Source: Agrococcus sp. Marseille-Q4369
GTDB taxonomy: Bacteria > Actinomycetota > Actinomycetes > Actinomycetales > Microbacteriaceae
Direction of reading: 5' to 3'
DNA: 64,000 nucleotides
NCBI RefSeq assembly: GCF_018308945.1
Contig: NZ_CP070501.1
Span: 2,666,001-2,730,000 of the forward strand
The position numbers and the translations under genes were made by a program. The notes under the pieces were generated by a model that had not been told where the DNA came from, searched no databases, and saw nothing but the letters and a program-made list of their open reading frames with translations. Below, piece by piece: positions 55,247-63,520 of the stretch; position 1 is the first letter of the stretch, and each line of letters begins with the position of its first letter.

Positions 55247-56329
55247 ATGGCCGCCCCCTCCCTCGACCTGACCGCGACGAGCCTCGACCTCACGCGGGCG
55301 CTGTGCGACATCGACTCCGTCTCGGGCAACGAGACGCCGCTCGCCGACGCGATCGAGGCGGCCGTGCGCGCGCACCCGCACCTCGACGTCACGCGCGTGG
55401 GCGACACCGTCGTCGCGCGCACCGAGCTCGGCCGAGAGCGCCGCGTCGTGATCGCCGGCCACATCGACACCGTGCCGGTCAACGGCAACCTGCCGACGCG
55501 CGACGCGGTCGTCGACGGCGAGCCGCACCTGTGGGGCCGCGGCACAGTCGACATGAAGGCGGGCGTCGCGGTGCAGCTCAAGCTCGCCGCCGAGCTCGTC
55601 GACCCGGCCGTCGACCTCACCTGGATCTGGTACGACCACGAGGAGGTCAGCGCCGAGCTCAACGGCCTGCGGCTGCTCGCCGCCGCCCGGCCCGAGCTCA
55701 TGCAGGGCGACTTCGCGATCCTCGGCGAGCCCTCCAACGGCACGATCGAGGGCGGCTGCAACGGCACGCTGCGCGTCGAGGTGCGCACGCGCGGCGTGCG
55801 CGCGCACTCCGCGCGGGCGTGGGCGGGCCACAACGCCATCCACGACGCCGCCGAGGTGCTGCAGCGGCTGCGCGACAACCAGCCGGGCGAGGTCGAGGTC
55901 GACGGGCTCGCCTACCGCGAGGGGCTCAACGCCGTCATGATCTCGGGCGGCGTCGCGGGCAACGTCATCCCCGACGAGTGCGTCGTGGCGGTGAACTACC
56001 GCTTCGCGCCGTCGCGCTCGCTCGAGGAGGCGACCGCGCGGATGACGGAGCTCTTCGAGGGCTTCGAGGTCGAGGTCGTCGACGCGGCCGCGGGCGCGCG
56101 GCCCGGCCTCGACGCCCCGCTCGCGCAGGAGTTCATCGCCGCCGTGGGCGCCCTGCCCACCCCGAAGTACGGCTGGACCGACGTCGCGCGGTTCTCGAGC
56201 CTCGGCATCCCCGCCGTCAACTTCGGCCCGGGCGACCCGACGAAGGCGCACGCCGACGACGAGTCGGTGCCGGTCGCGCAGATCGAGCACGTCGAGCAGA
56301 GCCTCCGGGCGTGGCTCTCGCGCCGCTGA
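55247..56329 (+). CDS. dapE: succinyl-diaminopimelate desuccinylase
   Basis: A 360-residue M20 metallopeptidase-like enzyme. Zinc ligands and catalytic residues appear as VIAGHIDTVPVNGN, WGRGTVDMKAGVAV (bridging Asp), WYDHEEVSAE (Glu pair), and the dimerisation domain with GVRAHSARAWAGHNAIHD. It removes succinate to give LL-diaminopimelate. The ATG at 55247 is seven bases after TAGGCT. It is divergent from dapD, so both lysine-pathway genes fire from one short region. Confidence 0.94.
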   Translation: MAAPSLDLTATSLDLTRALCDIDSVSGNETPLADAIEAAVRAHPHLDVTRVGDTVVARTELGRERRVVIAGHIDTVPVNGNLPTRDAVVDGEPHLWGRGTVDMKAGVAVQLKLAAELVDPAVDLTWIWYDHEEVSAELNGLRLLAAARPELMQGDFAILGEPSNGTIEGGCNGTLRVEVRTRGVRAHSARAWAGHNAIHDAAEVLQRLRDNQPGEVEVDGLAYREGLNAVMISGGVAGNVIPDECVVAVNYRFAPSRSLEEATARMTELFEGFEVEVVDAAAGARPGLDAPLAQEFIAAVGALPTPKYGWTDVARFSSLGIPAVNFGPGDPTKAHADDESVPVAQIEHVEQSLRAWLSRR

Positions 56330-57492
56330 CCGATCGGGCGCGCGTCGCCGAGCGCTGGTGGCTGTGGCCGCTCGCGCTCTGGGCCGTGTCGCGGCTCGTG
56401 TCGACCGCGTTCCTCGGTGCCTTCGCGGGCGTGCAGGAGCGCAGCCACTGGACGCCCGCGCAACCCGACCTGCTCGACTACTCGACGATGTGGGACGCCC
56501 ACTGGTACTACATCGTCGCGGTCTCCGGCTATCCCGTCGAGCTCCCGCGGGGCGACGACGGCCACGTGGGCGAGAACGCCTGGGCCTTCATGCCCGTCTA
56601 CCCCATGCTCGCCCGCGTGCTCATGCTGACGGGGCTGCCGTGGGAGGGTGCCGCGGTGCTGCTCTCGGTCGGCGCATCCGCCGCCTTCTCGCTCGTCGCC
56701 TACCGGCTCTTCCAGGACCTCGCGCCCGGCCGCGAGCGGTTCGCGCTCGCGCTCGTGCTGCTCTCGCCCGTCGCGCCCGTGCTGCAGCTCGGCTACGCCG
56801 AGTCGCTGTTCCTGCTGCTGCTCGCGGGTGCGCTGCTCGCGTGGCGGCGCCGCGCGTGGGAGTGGCTGTGGGTGCTCATCCCGATCATGTCGCTCACGCG
56901 CCCCGGTGGGCTCGCCTTCGCGCTCGCGCTCGGGCTGTGGTTCCTCGTGCGCTGGTCCCGCGATCGCGACGGCTTCCCGGCCGGGGAGCGGTGGATGCTC
57001 GTGGGGCTCGGGGCGTGGAGCGCGCTGTGGGGCTTCGGCTGGCTCATCGCGTGCACGATCGTGACGGGGAGCCTGGACTCCTACCTCGAGACGGAGCTCT
57101 CGTGGCGCTCCGCCTACATCGGCAGGCAGGAGCTCGTGCCGTTCACGCCGTGGCCGATCGGGCTCGAGTGGTGGTTCGGCGGGTGGTGGCCCGTGTGGCT
57201 CGTCGGCATCGTCGGTGCAGCGGTGGCGCTGCTCGCCGGGCCGTGGGCGAGGGCCGTGGCGCTCGAGGGGCGCCTCTGGACGATCGCCTACTTCGCCTAC
57301 CTCGCGGCGGTCTGGTTCCCGCAGTCGTCGACGTGGCGGCTGCTCATGCCCGCGTTCCCGGCCGCGCTCATCCTCGCGGCCGTCCGCCCGGCGTGGGCGC
57401 GCGGCCTCATGCTCGCCGCCTCGATCGCGCTGCAGCCGGTCTGGATCTGGTGCTGCTGGCACCACGTCGCGCCGGACTGGACGGTGCCCTAG
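56311..57492 (+). CDS. PIG-V-like mannosyltransferase family membrane protein
   Basis: A 393-residue membrane protein with about nine helices. MWDAHWYYIVAVSGYP close to the first helix carries the Asp of GT-C glycosyltransferases and is close to the PIG-V pattern WDxxWYxxIAxxGY. It would use a lipid-linked mannose donor outside the membrane; acceptors are unknown. The GTG at 56311 overlaps dapE by 19 bp; no other start precedes the first helix. It could be co-transcribed with dapE, although no functional link to lysine synthesis is expected. Confidence 0.8.
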   Translation: MALAPLTDRARVAERWWLWPLALWAVSRLVSTAFLGAFAGVQERSHWTPAQPDLLDYSTMWDAHWYYIVAVSGYPVELPRGDDGHVGENAWAFMPVYPMLARVLMLTGLPWEGAAVLLSVGASAAFSLVAYRLFQDLAPGRERFALALVLLSPVAPVLQLGYAESLFLLLLAGALLAWRRRAWEWLWVLIPIMSLTRPGGLAFALALGLWFLVRWSRDRDGFPAGERWMLVGLGAWSALWGFGWLIACTIVTGSLDSYLETELSWRSAYIGRQELVPFTPWPIGLEWWFGGWWPVWLVGIVGAAVALLAGPWARAVALEGRLWTIAYFAYLAAVWFPQSSTWRLLMPAFPAALILAAVRPAWARGLMLAASIALQPVWIWCCWHHVAPDWTVP

Positions 57493-57602
57493 CGGCGCGG
57501 TGCTCTACCACATCGCGTGGAGCGATGCTTGAGCGCGCCGAGAGTGAAACCTGTCACCTGGCCGTGAGAAGATGGTGGTACGAGAACCGAAGGGGGAGCC
57601 GT

Positions 57603-57776
57603 ATGGCCGCCATGAAACCACGCACCGGAGATGGACCGCTCGAGGCCGTCAAGGAGGGCAGGCTCATCGTCGTCCGCGTGCCGCTCGAGGGCGGGGGTCG
57701 CCTGGTCGTCTCCGTGAACGACGAAGAGGCCGCGGCGCTGCACAAGGCGCTGGGTGAGGTCGTCGTCTCGGCGTGA
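57603..57776 (+). CDS. DUF3117 small protein
   Basis: A 57-residue protein, near full length for DUF3117: MAAMKPRTGDGPLEAVKEGR then VVRVPLEGGGRLVVSVNDEEAAALHKAL. The family is almost confined to actinobacteria, very conserved, and has no proven function. GGGGGAG stands before the ATG. It sits in the same neighbourhood as in M. tuberculosis (between dapE and the O-methyltransferase). A good terminator follows. The 110-bp upstream gap must hold its promoter; no perfect hexamer pair stands out. Confidence 0.93.
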   Translation: MAAMKPRTGDGPLEAVKEGRLIVVRVPLEGGGRLVVSVNDEEAAALHKALGEVVVSA

Positions 57777-57804
57777 CGGCTGCGCGCTGCTGAAAGCACT
57801 CAGC

Positions 57805-57838
57805 GAGAGGGCCGATCCATAGGCGGGTCGGCCCTCTT
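57805..57838. terminator. bidirectional terminator between DUF3117 and the O-methyltransferase
   Basis: AGAGGGCCGA and TCGGCCCTCT form a perfect 10-bp stem around a 12-base loop, with CTCTTCGC following. It lies between convergent genes and can serve both. Confidence 0.8.
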
Positions 57839-57850
57839 CGCATCTCTGGG

Positions 57851-58495
57851 TCAGGCGGCGGCCGGCTCCGGTAGCCGCACGATCTGCAGCAGCCCGTCAC
57901 CCACGGGCGACACCGCGGCGCGCACCGCATCGCTCGACGAGAGCGCCTTGAGCAGCGCGCGCAGGTCGGAGACCGCCTCGTCGCGCTGCGCGGGGTCGGC
58001 GACCTTGCCGCCGAGCAGCGCGTGGGCGACGAGCACCGAGCCGCCGACGCGCACGAGCGAGAGCGCGTGCTCGACGTACTCCATGAGCCCCGCCGGGTCG
58101 GCGTCGATGAGCACGATGTCGTAGCTCGCCTCGTTCATGCGGGGGAGCACGTCGCGCGCGCGGCCGGTGATGAGGCGCGCGCGGGTGACGGGGATGCCGG
58201 CCTGCGTGAACGCCGAGCGCGCGTGCTGCTGGTGGTCGAGCTCGGTGTCGATCGAGGTGAGCGTCGCACCCGGGGCGCCGCGCATCAGCCACAGGCCGCT
58301 CACGCCCGCGCCGGTGCCGACCTCGAGGATCGCGCTCGCTTGCGTCGAGGCGGCGATCGCGGCGAGCTGCGCGCCGACGGCGGGCGCGATGGGCGCGACG
58401 CCGAGCTCGACCGAGGCGTCTCGCGCCGCGGTGAGCACCTCGTCCTCGCTCGCGAGGTCGTCGAGGTACTTGGCGATGAGCGATGAAGTCTGCAC
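57851..58495 (-). CDS. SAM-dependent O-methyltransferase (COMT-like, Rv1220c type)
   Basis: A 214-residue methyltransferase of the caffeoyl-CoA/catechol O-methyltransferase family. ILEVGTGAGVSGLWLMRGAPGATLTSIDTE is motif I and the acidic loop; SYDIVLIDADPAGLMEYVEHALSLVRVGGSVLVAHALLGGKV contains the metal-site Asp and the GGxLV strand. The substrate is unknown. The GTG start has GGAGGAACC in front. In many actinobacteria this gene stands beside sigE; here tatB follows directly. Confidence 0.9.
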   Translation of the reverse strand: MQTSSLIAKYLDDLASEDEVLTAARDASVELGVAPIAPAVGAQLAAIAASTQASAILEVGTGAGVSGLWLMRGAPGATLTSIDTELDHQQHARSAFTQAGIPVTRARLITGRARDVLPRMNEASYDIVLIDADPAGLMEYVEHALSLVRVGGSVLVAHALLGGKVADPAQRDEAVSDLRALLKALSSSDAVRAAVSPVGDGLLQIVRLPEPAAA

Positions 58496-58565
58496 GGTTC
58501 CTCCGCCCGTGAGCCTACCGACCGGGGCGCGTCCGCCGGCCGCAGGCTCGCCGATGCGGCTCGAC

Positions 58566-58571
58566 TACCCT
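58566..58571 (+). promoter_or_regulatory. -10 element of tatB
   Basis: TACCCT ends six bases before the GTG at 58578. The intervening GGGAGG is too close to act as a normal ribosome site, so a leaderless mRNA is likely. Confidence 0.5.
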
Positions 58572-58577
58572 GGGAGG

Positions 58578-58952
58578 GTGTCCCTCGCAGGCATCACGCT
58601 CGACAAGCTGGTGATCATCGCCCTGCTCGCGGCCTTCCTCATCGGCCCCGAGCGGCTGCCCGTGCTCGCCGAGAAGCTCGGCGCGCTCGTGCGGGGGCTG
58701 CGCGACCTCGCGGGCGGCGCGAAGGAGCGGATGCGCGAGGAGATCGGGCCCGAGTTCGACGAGGTCGACTGGCAGAAGCTCGACCCGCGCCAGTACGATC
58801 CGCGGCGGATCGTGATGGACGCGCTCAAGGAGCCGGCGGCGGCGCCCCCGGAGGACTTCGCGAGCGCTGCGGCGAAGGCCTCGGTCGCGACCGTCTCGGG
58901 CCTCCCGCAGCGCCAGCGCGGCCCGATGCGCTTCGACGACGAGGCGACCTGA
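58578..58952 (+). CDS. tatB: Sec-independent translocase subunit TatB
   Basis: A 124-residue TatA/B protein. One N-terminal helix (LDKLVIIALLAAFLIGPERLPVLAEKLG) has the GPERLP hinge, and an amphipathic helix (GLRDLAGGAKERMREEIG) follows; the QLDPRQYDPRRIV-type segment and the extended tail (EDFASAAAKASVATV) mark actinobacterial TatB rather than TatA. It binds twin-arginine signal peptides with TatC, which is not in the window. The anti-sigma and protease genes (rseA, htrA) found before tatB in mycobacteria are absent here. Confidence 0.9.
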   Translation: MSLAGITLDKLVIIALLAAFLIGPERLPVLAEKLGALVRGLRDLAGGAKERMREEIGPEFDEVDWQKLDPRQYDPRRIVMDALKEPAAAPPEDFASAAAKASVATVSGLPQRQRGPMRFDDEAT

Positions 58953-58968
58953 CCCGCGCCTCCTGCCC

Positions 58969-59070
58969 GCAGAGTGCCGGCACTCTGCGCTTTCCGCGCC
59001 CCTCGAGCGCAGAGTGCCGGAACTCTGCGCTTTCCGCGCGCCCCTCGAGCGCAGAGTGTCGGCACTCTGC
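58969..59070. repeat. three tandem 20-bp palindromes
   Basis: GCAGAGTGCCGGCACTCTGC occurs at 58969-58988 (perfect palindrome), at 59009-59028 (one central change) and at 59051-59070 (one change). Spacers of 20 and 22 bp are near-identical to each other (GCTTTCCGCG... ...CCTCGAGC), so the period is 40 and 42 bp. Each unit is a potential loop-poor hairpin or cruciform. It sits between tatB and the convergent mrp gene. Confidence 0.85.
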
Positions 59071-59101
59071 GCGACGGCTGCGCGGCCGCCGGGCGGATGC
59101 G

Positions 59102-60184
59102 TCAGGCGGGGGAGACGGGCAGGCCGCGGCCGGCGAGCGGGCGGGTGCCGCGCAGCGCCTCGGCGAGCGCGATGATCGCGGCCGCCGCGGGGTCGGTCGG
59201 CTCCGCCGCGACGACCGGCGCGCCGGCGTCGCCGCCCTCTCGGAGCGCGACGGAGAGCGGCACGCGCGCGAGCACGGGCACGCCGAGCCGGCGCGCCGCC
59301 TCATCGCCGCCGCCGGCGCCGAAGAGCTCGAGGATCGAGCCGTCGGGCTGCGCGAGCCCCGCCATGTTCTCGACCACCCCGAGCACGCGCTGCCCGGTCT
59401 GGCGCGCGACCTCGCCGGCGCGCTCGGCGACCTCGGCGGCGGCGCGCTGCGGCGTCGTCACGACGAGCACCTCGGCGTGCGGCAGCAGCTGCCCGAGGGA
59501 GATCGCGACGTCGCCCGTGCCGGGCGGCATGTCGATGAGCAGCACGTCGAGGTCGCCCCACCACACGTCGCTCAGGAACTGCGCGAGCGTGCGGTGCAGC
59601 ATCGGACCGCGCCACGAGACGGAGCGGTTGCCCTCGACGAACATGCCGATCGAGATGAGCCGCACGCCGTGCGCCTCCGGCGGCATCATCATGTCGCCGA
59701 CGCGCGTCGGCCGGTCGGCGGAGCCCAGCAGCGCCGGGATCGAGTAGCCGTGCACGTCGGCGTCGATCACGCCGACCGCGAGCCCGCGCGCGGCGAGCGC
59801 GACGGCGAGGTTCGCGGTGACGGTCGACTTGCCCACTCCGCCCTTGCCGCTCGCGACCGCGATGATGCGCGTGAGCGTGTCGGGGCCGAACTGCTGCGGG
59901 CGCGAGCCGCGCAGCCGCTCGACGAGCGCCTGCCTCGTCGCGGGCGACATGACGCCGACCTCGATCTCCACGCGCTCGACGCCCGCGACCGACGCCGCCG
60001 CCTGTCGCACATCCGCCTGGATCCGGTCGGCGGCCGGGCACGCCGCCACCGTGAGCTCGAGGCGGATGCGTGCCGTCCCGTCGTCGAGGGACGCGGCGGG
60101 GATCATGTCGAGCTCGACGAGCGGTCGCCGGATCTCGGGGTCGACGACCGTGCCGAGCGCGCGCTCGAGCCGGGGGTCGATCAC
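59102..60184 (-). CDS. mrp: Mrp/ApbC-type iron-sulfur carrier P-loop ATPase
   Basis: A 360-residue protein. An N-terminal DUF59/MIP18-like domain (ERALGTVVDPEIRRPLVELDMI) precedes the deviant Walker A VASGKGGVGKSTVTANLAVALA; NRSVSWRGPMLHRTLAQFLSDVWWGDLDVLLIDMPPGTGD is the family signature. I did not see a clear CxxC for cluster binding in the C-terminal region, which some actinobacterial members lack. It delivers Fe-S clusters to apoproteins. The GTG start overlaps the DUF1003 stop (GTGA), so it is third in a coupled operon. Confidence 0.92.
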   Translation of the reverse strand: MIDPRLERALGTVVDPEIRRPLVELDMIPAASLDDGTARIRLELTVAACPAADRIQADVRQAAASVAGVERVEIEVGVMSPATRQALVERLRGSRPQQFGPDTLTRIIAVASGKGGVGKSTVTANLAVALAARGLAVGVIDADVHGYSIPALLGSADRPTRVGDMMMPPEAHGVRLISIGMFVEGNRSVSWRGPMLHRTLAQFLSDVWWGDLDVLLIDMPPGTGDVAISLGQLLPHAEVLVVTTPQRAAAEVAERAGEVARQTGQRVLGVVENMAGLAQPDGSILELFGAGGGDEAARRLGVPVLARVPLSVALREGGDAGAPVVAAEPTDPAAAAIIALAEALRGTRPLAGRGLPVSPA

Positions 60185-60684
60185 TGCGCTCGGCGCTCGA
60201 CGCCGCCCTGGCGCTCGTCGAGCTCGTCGACGAACGACTTGAGCTCCGCGCGGATGAACTCGCGCGTCGCCATGTCGCGCATCGCCATGCGCAGCGCCAC
60301 GACCTCGCGCGCGAGGTACTCGGTGTCGTTGAGGTTGCGCTCGGCGCGCAAGCGGTCCTGCTCGATCTGCACGCGGTCGCGGTCGTCCTGCCGGTTCTGG
60401 GCGAGCAGCAGCAGCGGCGCGGCGTAGGAGGCCTGCAGGCTCAGCACGAGCGTGAGGAGCGGGAAGCCCTGGTCCTGCGGGTCGAACTGCGCCTCCGGCG
60501 GCATGATCGAGTTGTAGCCGAGCCAGAAGGTGACGAAGATCGTCATCCCGACGAGGAAGGCGGGCGTGCCCATCGCGCGCGCGAACGACTCGGTGAAGCG
60601 GCCGAAGCGGTCCTTCGACTCCGGCATCCGCAGCCAGCGGCGGCGCGCCTTCGGGCGCGCGAACTGCTCGTCGCGCTCAGCCAC
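60181..60684 (-). CDS. DUF1003 membrane protein
   Basis: A 167-residue protein. Two helices (FLVGMTIFVTFWLGYNSIM; FPLLTLVLSLQASYAAPLLLLAQNRQ) with the DUF1003 hallmark FPLLTLVLSLQA...LLLAQNRQ..RDR are followed by a coiled, charged C-terminus. Function unknown. The GTG start overlaps the MgtE-like gene by 8 bp, and the stop is coupled to mrp. This trio (MgtE-N/CBS protein, DUF1003, Mrp) is conserved in actinobacteria, which suggests a joint role in metal or membrane homeostasis. Confidence 0.92.
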   Translation of the reverse strand: MAERDEQFARPKARRRWLRMPESKDRFGRFTESFARAMGTPAFLVGMTIFVTFWLGYNSIMPPEAQFDPQDQGFPLLTLVLSLQASYAAPLLLLAQNRQDDRDRVQIEQDRLRAERNLNDTEYLAREVVALRMAMRDMATREFIRAELKSFVDELDERQGGVERRAQ

Positions 60685-61906
60685 GCGGCGCCTCCTCCTG
60701 CGCGCGCCAGTCCTCCGGCAGCAGGTGGTCGAGCACGTCGTCGATCGTGACGACGCCGACGAGCCGGCCGGCGGGGTCGACGACGGGCACCGAGACGAGG
60801 TTGTAGGCGGCGAGCTCGCGCGTCACCTCGGCGGCGGAGGCCGAGGCGAGCACGGGCTCGATCTGGTCGTCGAGCAGCGTGCCGACGCGCTCGTTCGGCG
60901 GGTAGCGCAGCAGCCGCTGGAAGTGCACCATGCCGAGGAACCGGCCGGTGGGCGCCTCGTACGGCGGGAGCGTGACGCAGATCGCGGCGGCGAGCGCTGG
61001 CGCGACCTCGTGCCGGCGGATGAGCGCGAGCGCCTCGGCGACGGTCGCGTCGCTCGCGACGATGATCGGCTCGGTCGTCATGAGGCCGCCCGCGGTGTCG
61101 GCGCCGAACGCGAGCAGCATGCGCACGTCCTCGGCCTCGTCGGGATCCATGAGCTCGAGCAGCGTCTCGCCGCGCTCGGGCGTCATGTGGGCGATGAGGT
61201 CGGCGGCGTCGTCGGGCTCCATCTGGTCGAGCACGTCGGCGACCCGATCGTCCTCGAGCGCCGCGAGGATCTCGACCTGCCGGTCCTCGTGCATCTCCTC
61301 GAGGATGTCGGCGAGCCGGTCGTCCGAGAGGTCCTCCGCGACCTCGATCATGCGCTGCTGCGGCAGGTCGAGCATGGCGGACGCGGCGTCGGCGGCGGGC
61401 AGGTCGTCGAGCGACGCGACGAGGTGGTCGGTGTCGTGCTCGGCGTCGACCGCGGCCTGCACGTCGCCCCAGCGGGCGAGCAGCGTCGGTCCCTTCCCGA
61501 ACGGGGAGGTCTTGGGCTTCCGCAGGAAGAGCTCGTCGACCTCCCACTCGCCCGGCCCGCGCTCCGAGATCGAGAGGTCCTCGAGCACGGCTGCCGTGCC
61601 GTCGCGGAGCGTCACCTGACGGCCGAGCACATCGGCGAGCAGCAGCCGCTCGCTGCCGCGCTGGCTGAAGCGGCGATCGCTGATCGCGCTCGCGATGAGC
61701 TGCCCGCCACCGATCGACAGCACCCGCCCGATCGAGAGGAACACGCGCTGCCTGCCGCGGTCCTCGACCACGAGCCCGACGACGCGCGGAGGCGCGTCGC
61801 GGCGCGGCACGGTGACGACGTCGCGCACCTTGCCCATGCGCTCGCCGGCAGCGTCGAACACGCCTGCGCCGGCCAGGCGGGCGACGAAGACGGTGGCTGC
61901 GCTCAT
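60677..61906 (-). CDS. MgtE N-terminal domain and CBS protein without a channel domain
   Basis: A 409-residue soluble protein. A PRC-barrel-like N-terminus (FVARLAGAGVFDAAGERMGKVRDVV) is followed by an MgtE N-domain with repeated acidic helical turns (EDLSDDRLADILEEMHEDRQVEILAAL; DQMEPDDAADLIAHM) and two CBS motifs (GGLMTTEPIIVASDATVAEAL; VSVPVVDPAGRLVGVVTIDDVLD). The five-helix Mg2+ channel of true MgtE is missing, so it is a regulator or sensor, not a transporter. A TACGTT -10 lies seven bases before the ATG (61914-61919), again leaderless. It heads the operon with DUF1003 and mrp. Confidence 0.9.
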   Translation of the reverse strand: MSAATVFVARLAGAGVFDAAGERMGKVRDVVTVPRRDAPPRVVGLVVEDRGRQRVFLSIGRVLSIGGGQLIASAISDRRFSQRGSERLLLADVLGRQVTLRDGTAAVLEDLSISERGPGEWEVDELFLRKPKTSPFGKGPTLLARWGDVQAAVDAEHDTDHLVASLDDLPAADAASAMLDLPQQRMIEVAEDLSDDRLADILEEMHEDRQVEILAALEDDRVADVLDQMEPDDAADLIAHMTPERGETLLELMDPDEAEDVRMLLAFGADTAGGLMTTEPIIVASDATVAEALALIRRHEVAPALAAAICVTLPPYEAPTGRFLGMVHFQRLLRYPPNERVGTLLDDQIEPVLASASAAEVTRELAAYNLVSVPVVDPAGRLVGVVTIDDVLDHLLPEDWRAQEEAPRG

Positions 61907-61989
61907 GACGTCCAACGTACCGCGCGGCCCCCGCGCGGCGGGCGTGACGCCCTCAGCGAACCGGCCCCTGCGGGCCGTCGCGCGCATGG

Positions 61990-61995
61990 GAGACT
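61990..61995 (+). promoter_or_regulatory. -10-like element before the second stress protein gene
   Basis: GAGACT, a poor hexamer, ends six bases before the GTG at 62002. The intervening GGGGCC is not a usable ribosome site. The layout fits a leaderless start but the hexamer is weak. Confidence 0.35.
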
Positions 61996-62001
61996 GGGGC
62001 C

Positions 62002-62550
62002 GTGAGCATGTTCCAGGGCGCGGCGCGCGGCGACCAGCACTTGCCTTCCGGCGTGGTGGTCGCCTCGTTCGAGACGTACGACCAGGCGCAAGCGGCGATC
62101 GCGAAGGTCTCCGGCGCGGAGGCCGAGCTCAAGGGGCTCGCGATCGTCGGCAACGACCTCAAGCTCGTCGAGCGCATCACCGGCAAGCTCACGTGGGGCA
62201 AGGTCGCGCTCGCGGGCGCGATGCGCGGGCTCGGCTTCGGCGCCTTCATCGGCCTCGTCTACATGCTGCTCGTGCCGGAGGCGATCGCCTCGGTGCTGCT
62301 GTTCCCGCTGCTCGGCCTCGCCTTCGGCATCCTGCTCGGCGTCGTCACGCACTCGATGACGCGGCGGAAGCGCGACTACGCGTCGGTGCAGCAGGTGCTC
62401 GCCGCGCGCTACGACGTCGTCGCGCCGCAGCAGTCGGCGGGGAGGGCCATGCACATCATCGGCCAGCGCGGCGGCGCGGCGGCTTCGGCCGAGCCGGTCG
62501 TCGCCGAGCAGCCCTCGGCGCAGCAGCCGCCCTCGCCGCCCGTCGCGTAG
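62002..62550 (+). CDS. general stress protein 17M-like membrane protein (second copy)
   Basis: A 182-residue paralogue of the gene at 16486. The soluble YflT-like domain (VVASFETYDQAQAAIAKVSGAEAELKGLAIVGNDLKLVERI) is followed by two membrane helices (GAMRGLGFGAFIGLVYMLL; VLLFPLLGLAFGILLGVV) and an Ala/Gln/Pro-rich tail. RDYASVQQVLAARYDV matches RDFSSIRALQAARYGV in the other copy. No enzymatic role is known. It stands alone between the MgtE-like gene and the lysG-like gene. Confidence 0.85.
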   Translation: MSMFQGAARGDQHLPSGVVVASFETYDQAQAAIAKVSGAEAELKGLAIVGNDLKLVERITGKLTWGKVALAGAMRGLGFGAFIGLVYMLLVPEAIASVLLFPLLGLAFGILLGVVTHSMTRRKRDYASVQQVLAARYDVVAPQQSAGRAMHIIGQRGGAAASAEPVVAEQPSAQQPPSPPVA

Positions 62551-62566
62551 CGCGCGTCGCGGCGCG

Positions 62567-63447
62567 TCACACGAGCGCGGGCGAGCTCCGCGCGGCCCGG
62601 GTCACCGCATCCGTCACGGTGTCGAGCAGCGCCGAGGCGAGGTTCCAGCGCTGCCACCACAGCGGCACCTCGATCGCATCGGGGGCGAGCTGCACGAGCG
62701 AGCCGTCGGCGAGCCCGTCCTCGAACTGGCCCGGCAGCAGCATGCCCCAACCGAGGCCCATCCGCACCGCTTCGGCGTACTCGGCGGATGCGCTGATGAC
62801 GTGCCGGGGCGCGTCCTGCTCGGCCCCGTGGCGGCGCGCGAACCGTGACTGGAGCGAGTCGTGCGGGTCGAAGTCGACGAGCGGTGCGCGCTCGAGCGCG
62901 CGCGGGGCGATGCCGCGCGGGAACCAGCGCTCGGCGAAGCCCCGCTCGGCGATCGCGACGTAGCGCATGCGCCCGAGCGGGGAGGCGACGCAGCCGGGCA
63001 CCGGCTCGGCCTGCGCGGTGACGGCCCCCATCACCGTGCCGTCGGCGAGCAGCTGCGCCGTGCGCTCCTGGTCCTCGCGGTGCAGCTCGAACGACACCGG
63101 CCGCTCGCGCGCGACCGCGAGCAGCACGGGCATGAACCACGTGATGAGCGAGTCGGCGTTGACGGCGAGCGGCACGCGCGGCGCGGGGGAGGCGTCGCCG
63201 AGTGCCTCGAGGGCGTCGCGCTCGAGCAGATCGAGCTGGCGGGCGAGCCGCACGAGCGCCTCGCCCGCCTCGGTCGCGCGCACGGGCTTCGTGCGCTGCA
63301 GCACGACGCGGCCGACGCGCTGCTCGATCGCGCGGATGCGCTGGCTCACGGCGCTCGGCGTGACCCCAGGCGCGCGGCGGCGCGCTCGAGCGTGCCCGCG
63401 TCGACGGCGGCGGCGAGGGTGCGCAGGCTCTCGAGCGGCAGCTCCAT
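62567..63447 (-). pseudogene. lysG: LysG/ArgP-type LysR regulator, frameshifted
   Basis: The ATG at 63447 opens MELPLESLRTLAAAVDAGTLERAAARLG, then reads into SRRAP and stops. One frame over, VTPSAVSQRIRAIEQRVGRVVLQRTKPVRATEAGEALVRLA continues the LysR helix-turn-helix and the rest of a full regulator to ARSSPALV. A single missing base in the CTGGGGTCACG run (about 63364-63370) joins the two; restoring it gives a 293-residue protein. The start is backed by TACGCT six bases upstream (63454-63459). LysG senses lysine/arginine and activates lysE. It may be a real inactivating mutation or a homopolymer sequencing error. Confidence 0.82.
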
Positions 63448-63460
63448 GCCGTCAGCGTAG

Positions 63461-63477
63461 ATGAAGCAGTCCTTCAT
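63461..63477. promoter_or_regulatory. candidate LysR-type operator between lysG and lysE
   Basis: ATGAAG and CTTCAT form a perfect inverted repeat around CAGTC, a 17-bp dyad. It sits between the lysG -10 (63454-63459, minus strand) and lysE, where a LysR-type recognition site is expected. Confidence 0.55.
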
Positions 63478-63520
63478 GCCGCACAGGATCCTTCGCTGGA
63501 CTGCATCTCGCGACTCCCCG

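Noticed and set aside
58969-59070. The three 20-bp repeats as a CRISPR array
   Set aside because: The spacers are nearly identical to each other, the repeats are simple palindromes and no cas genes are nearby.
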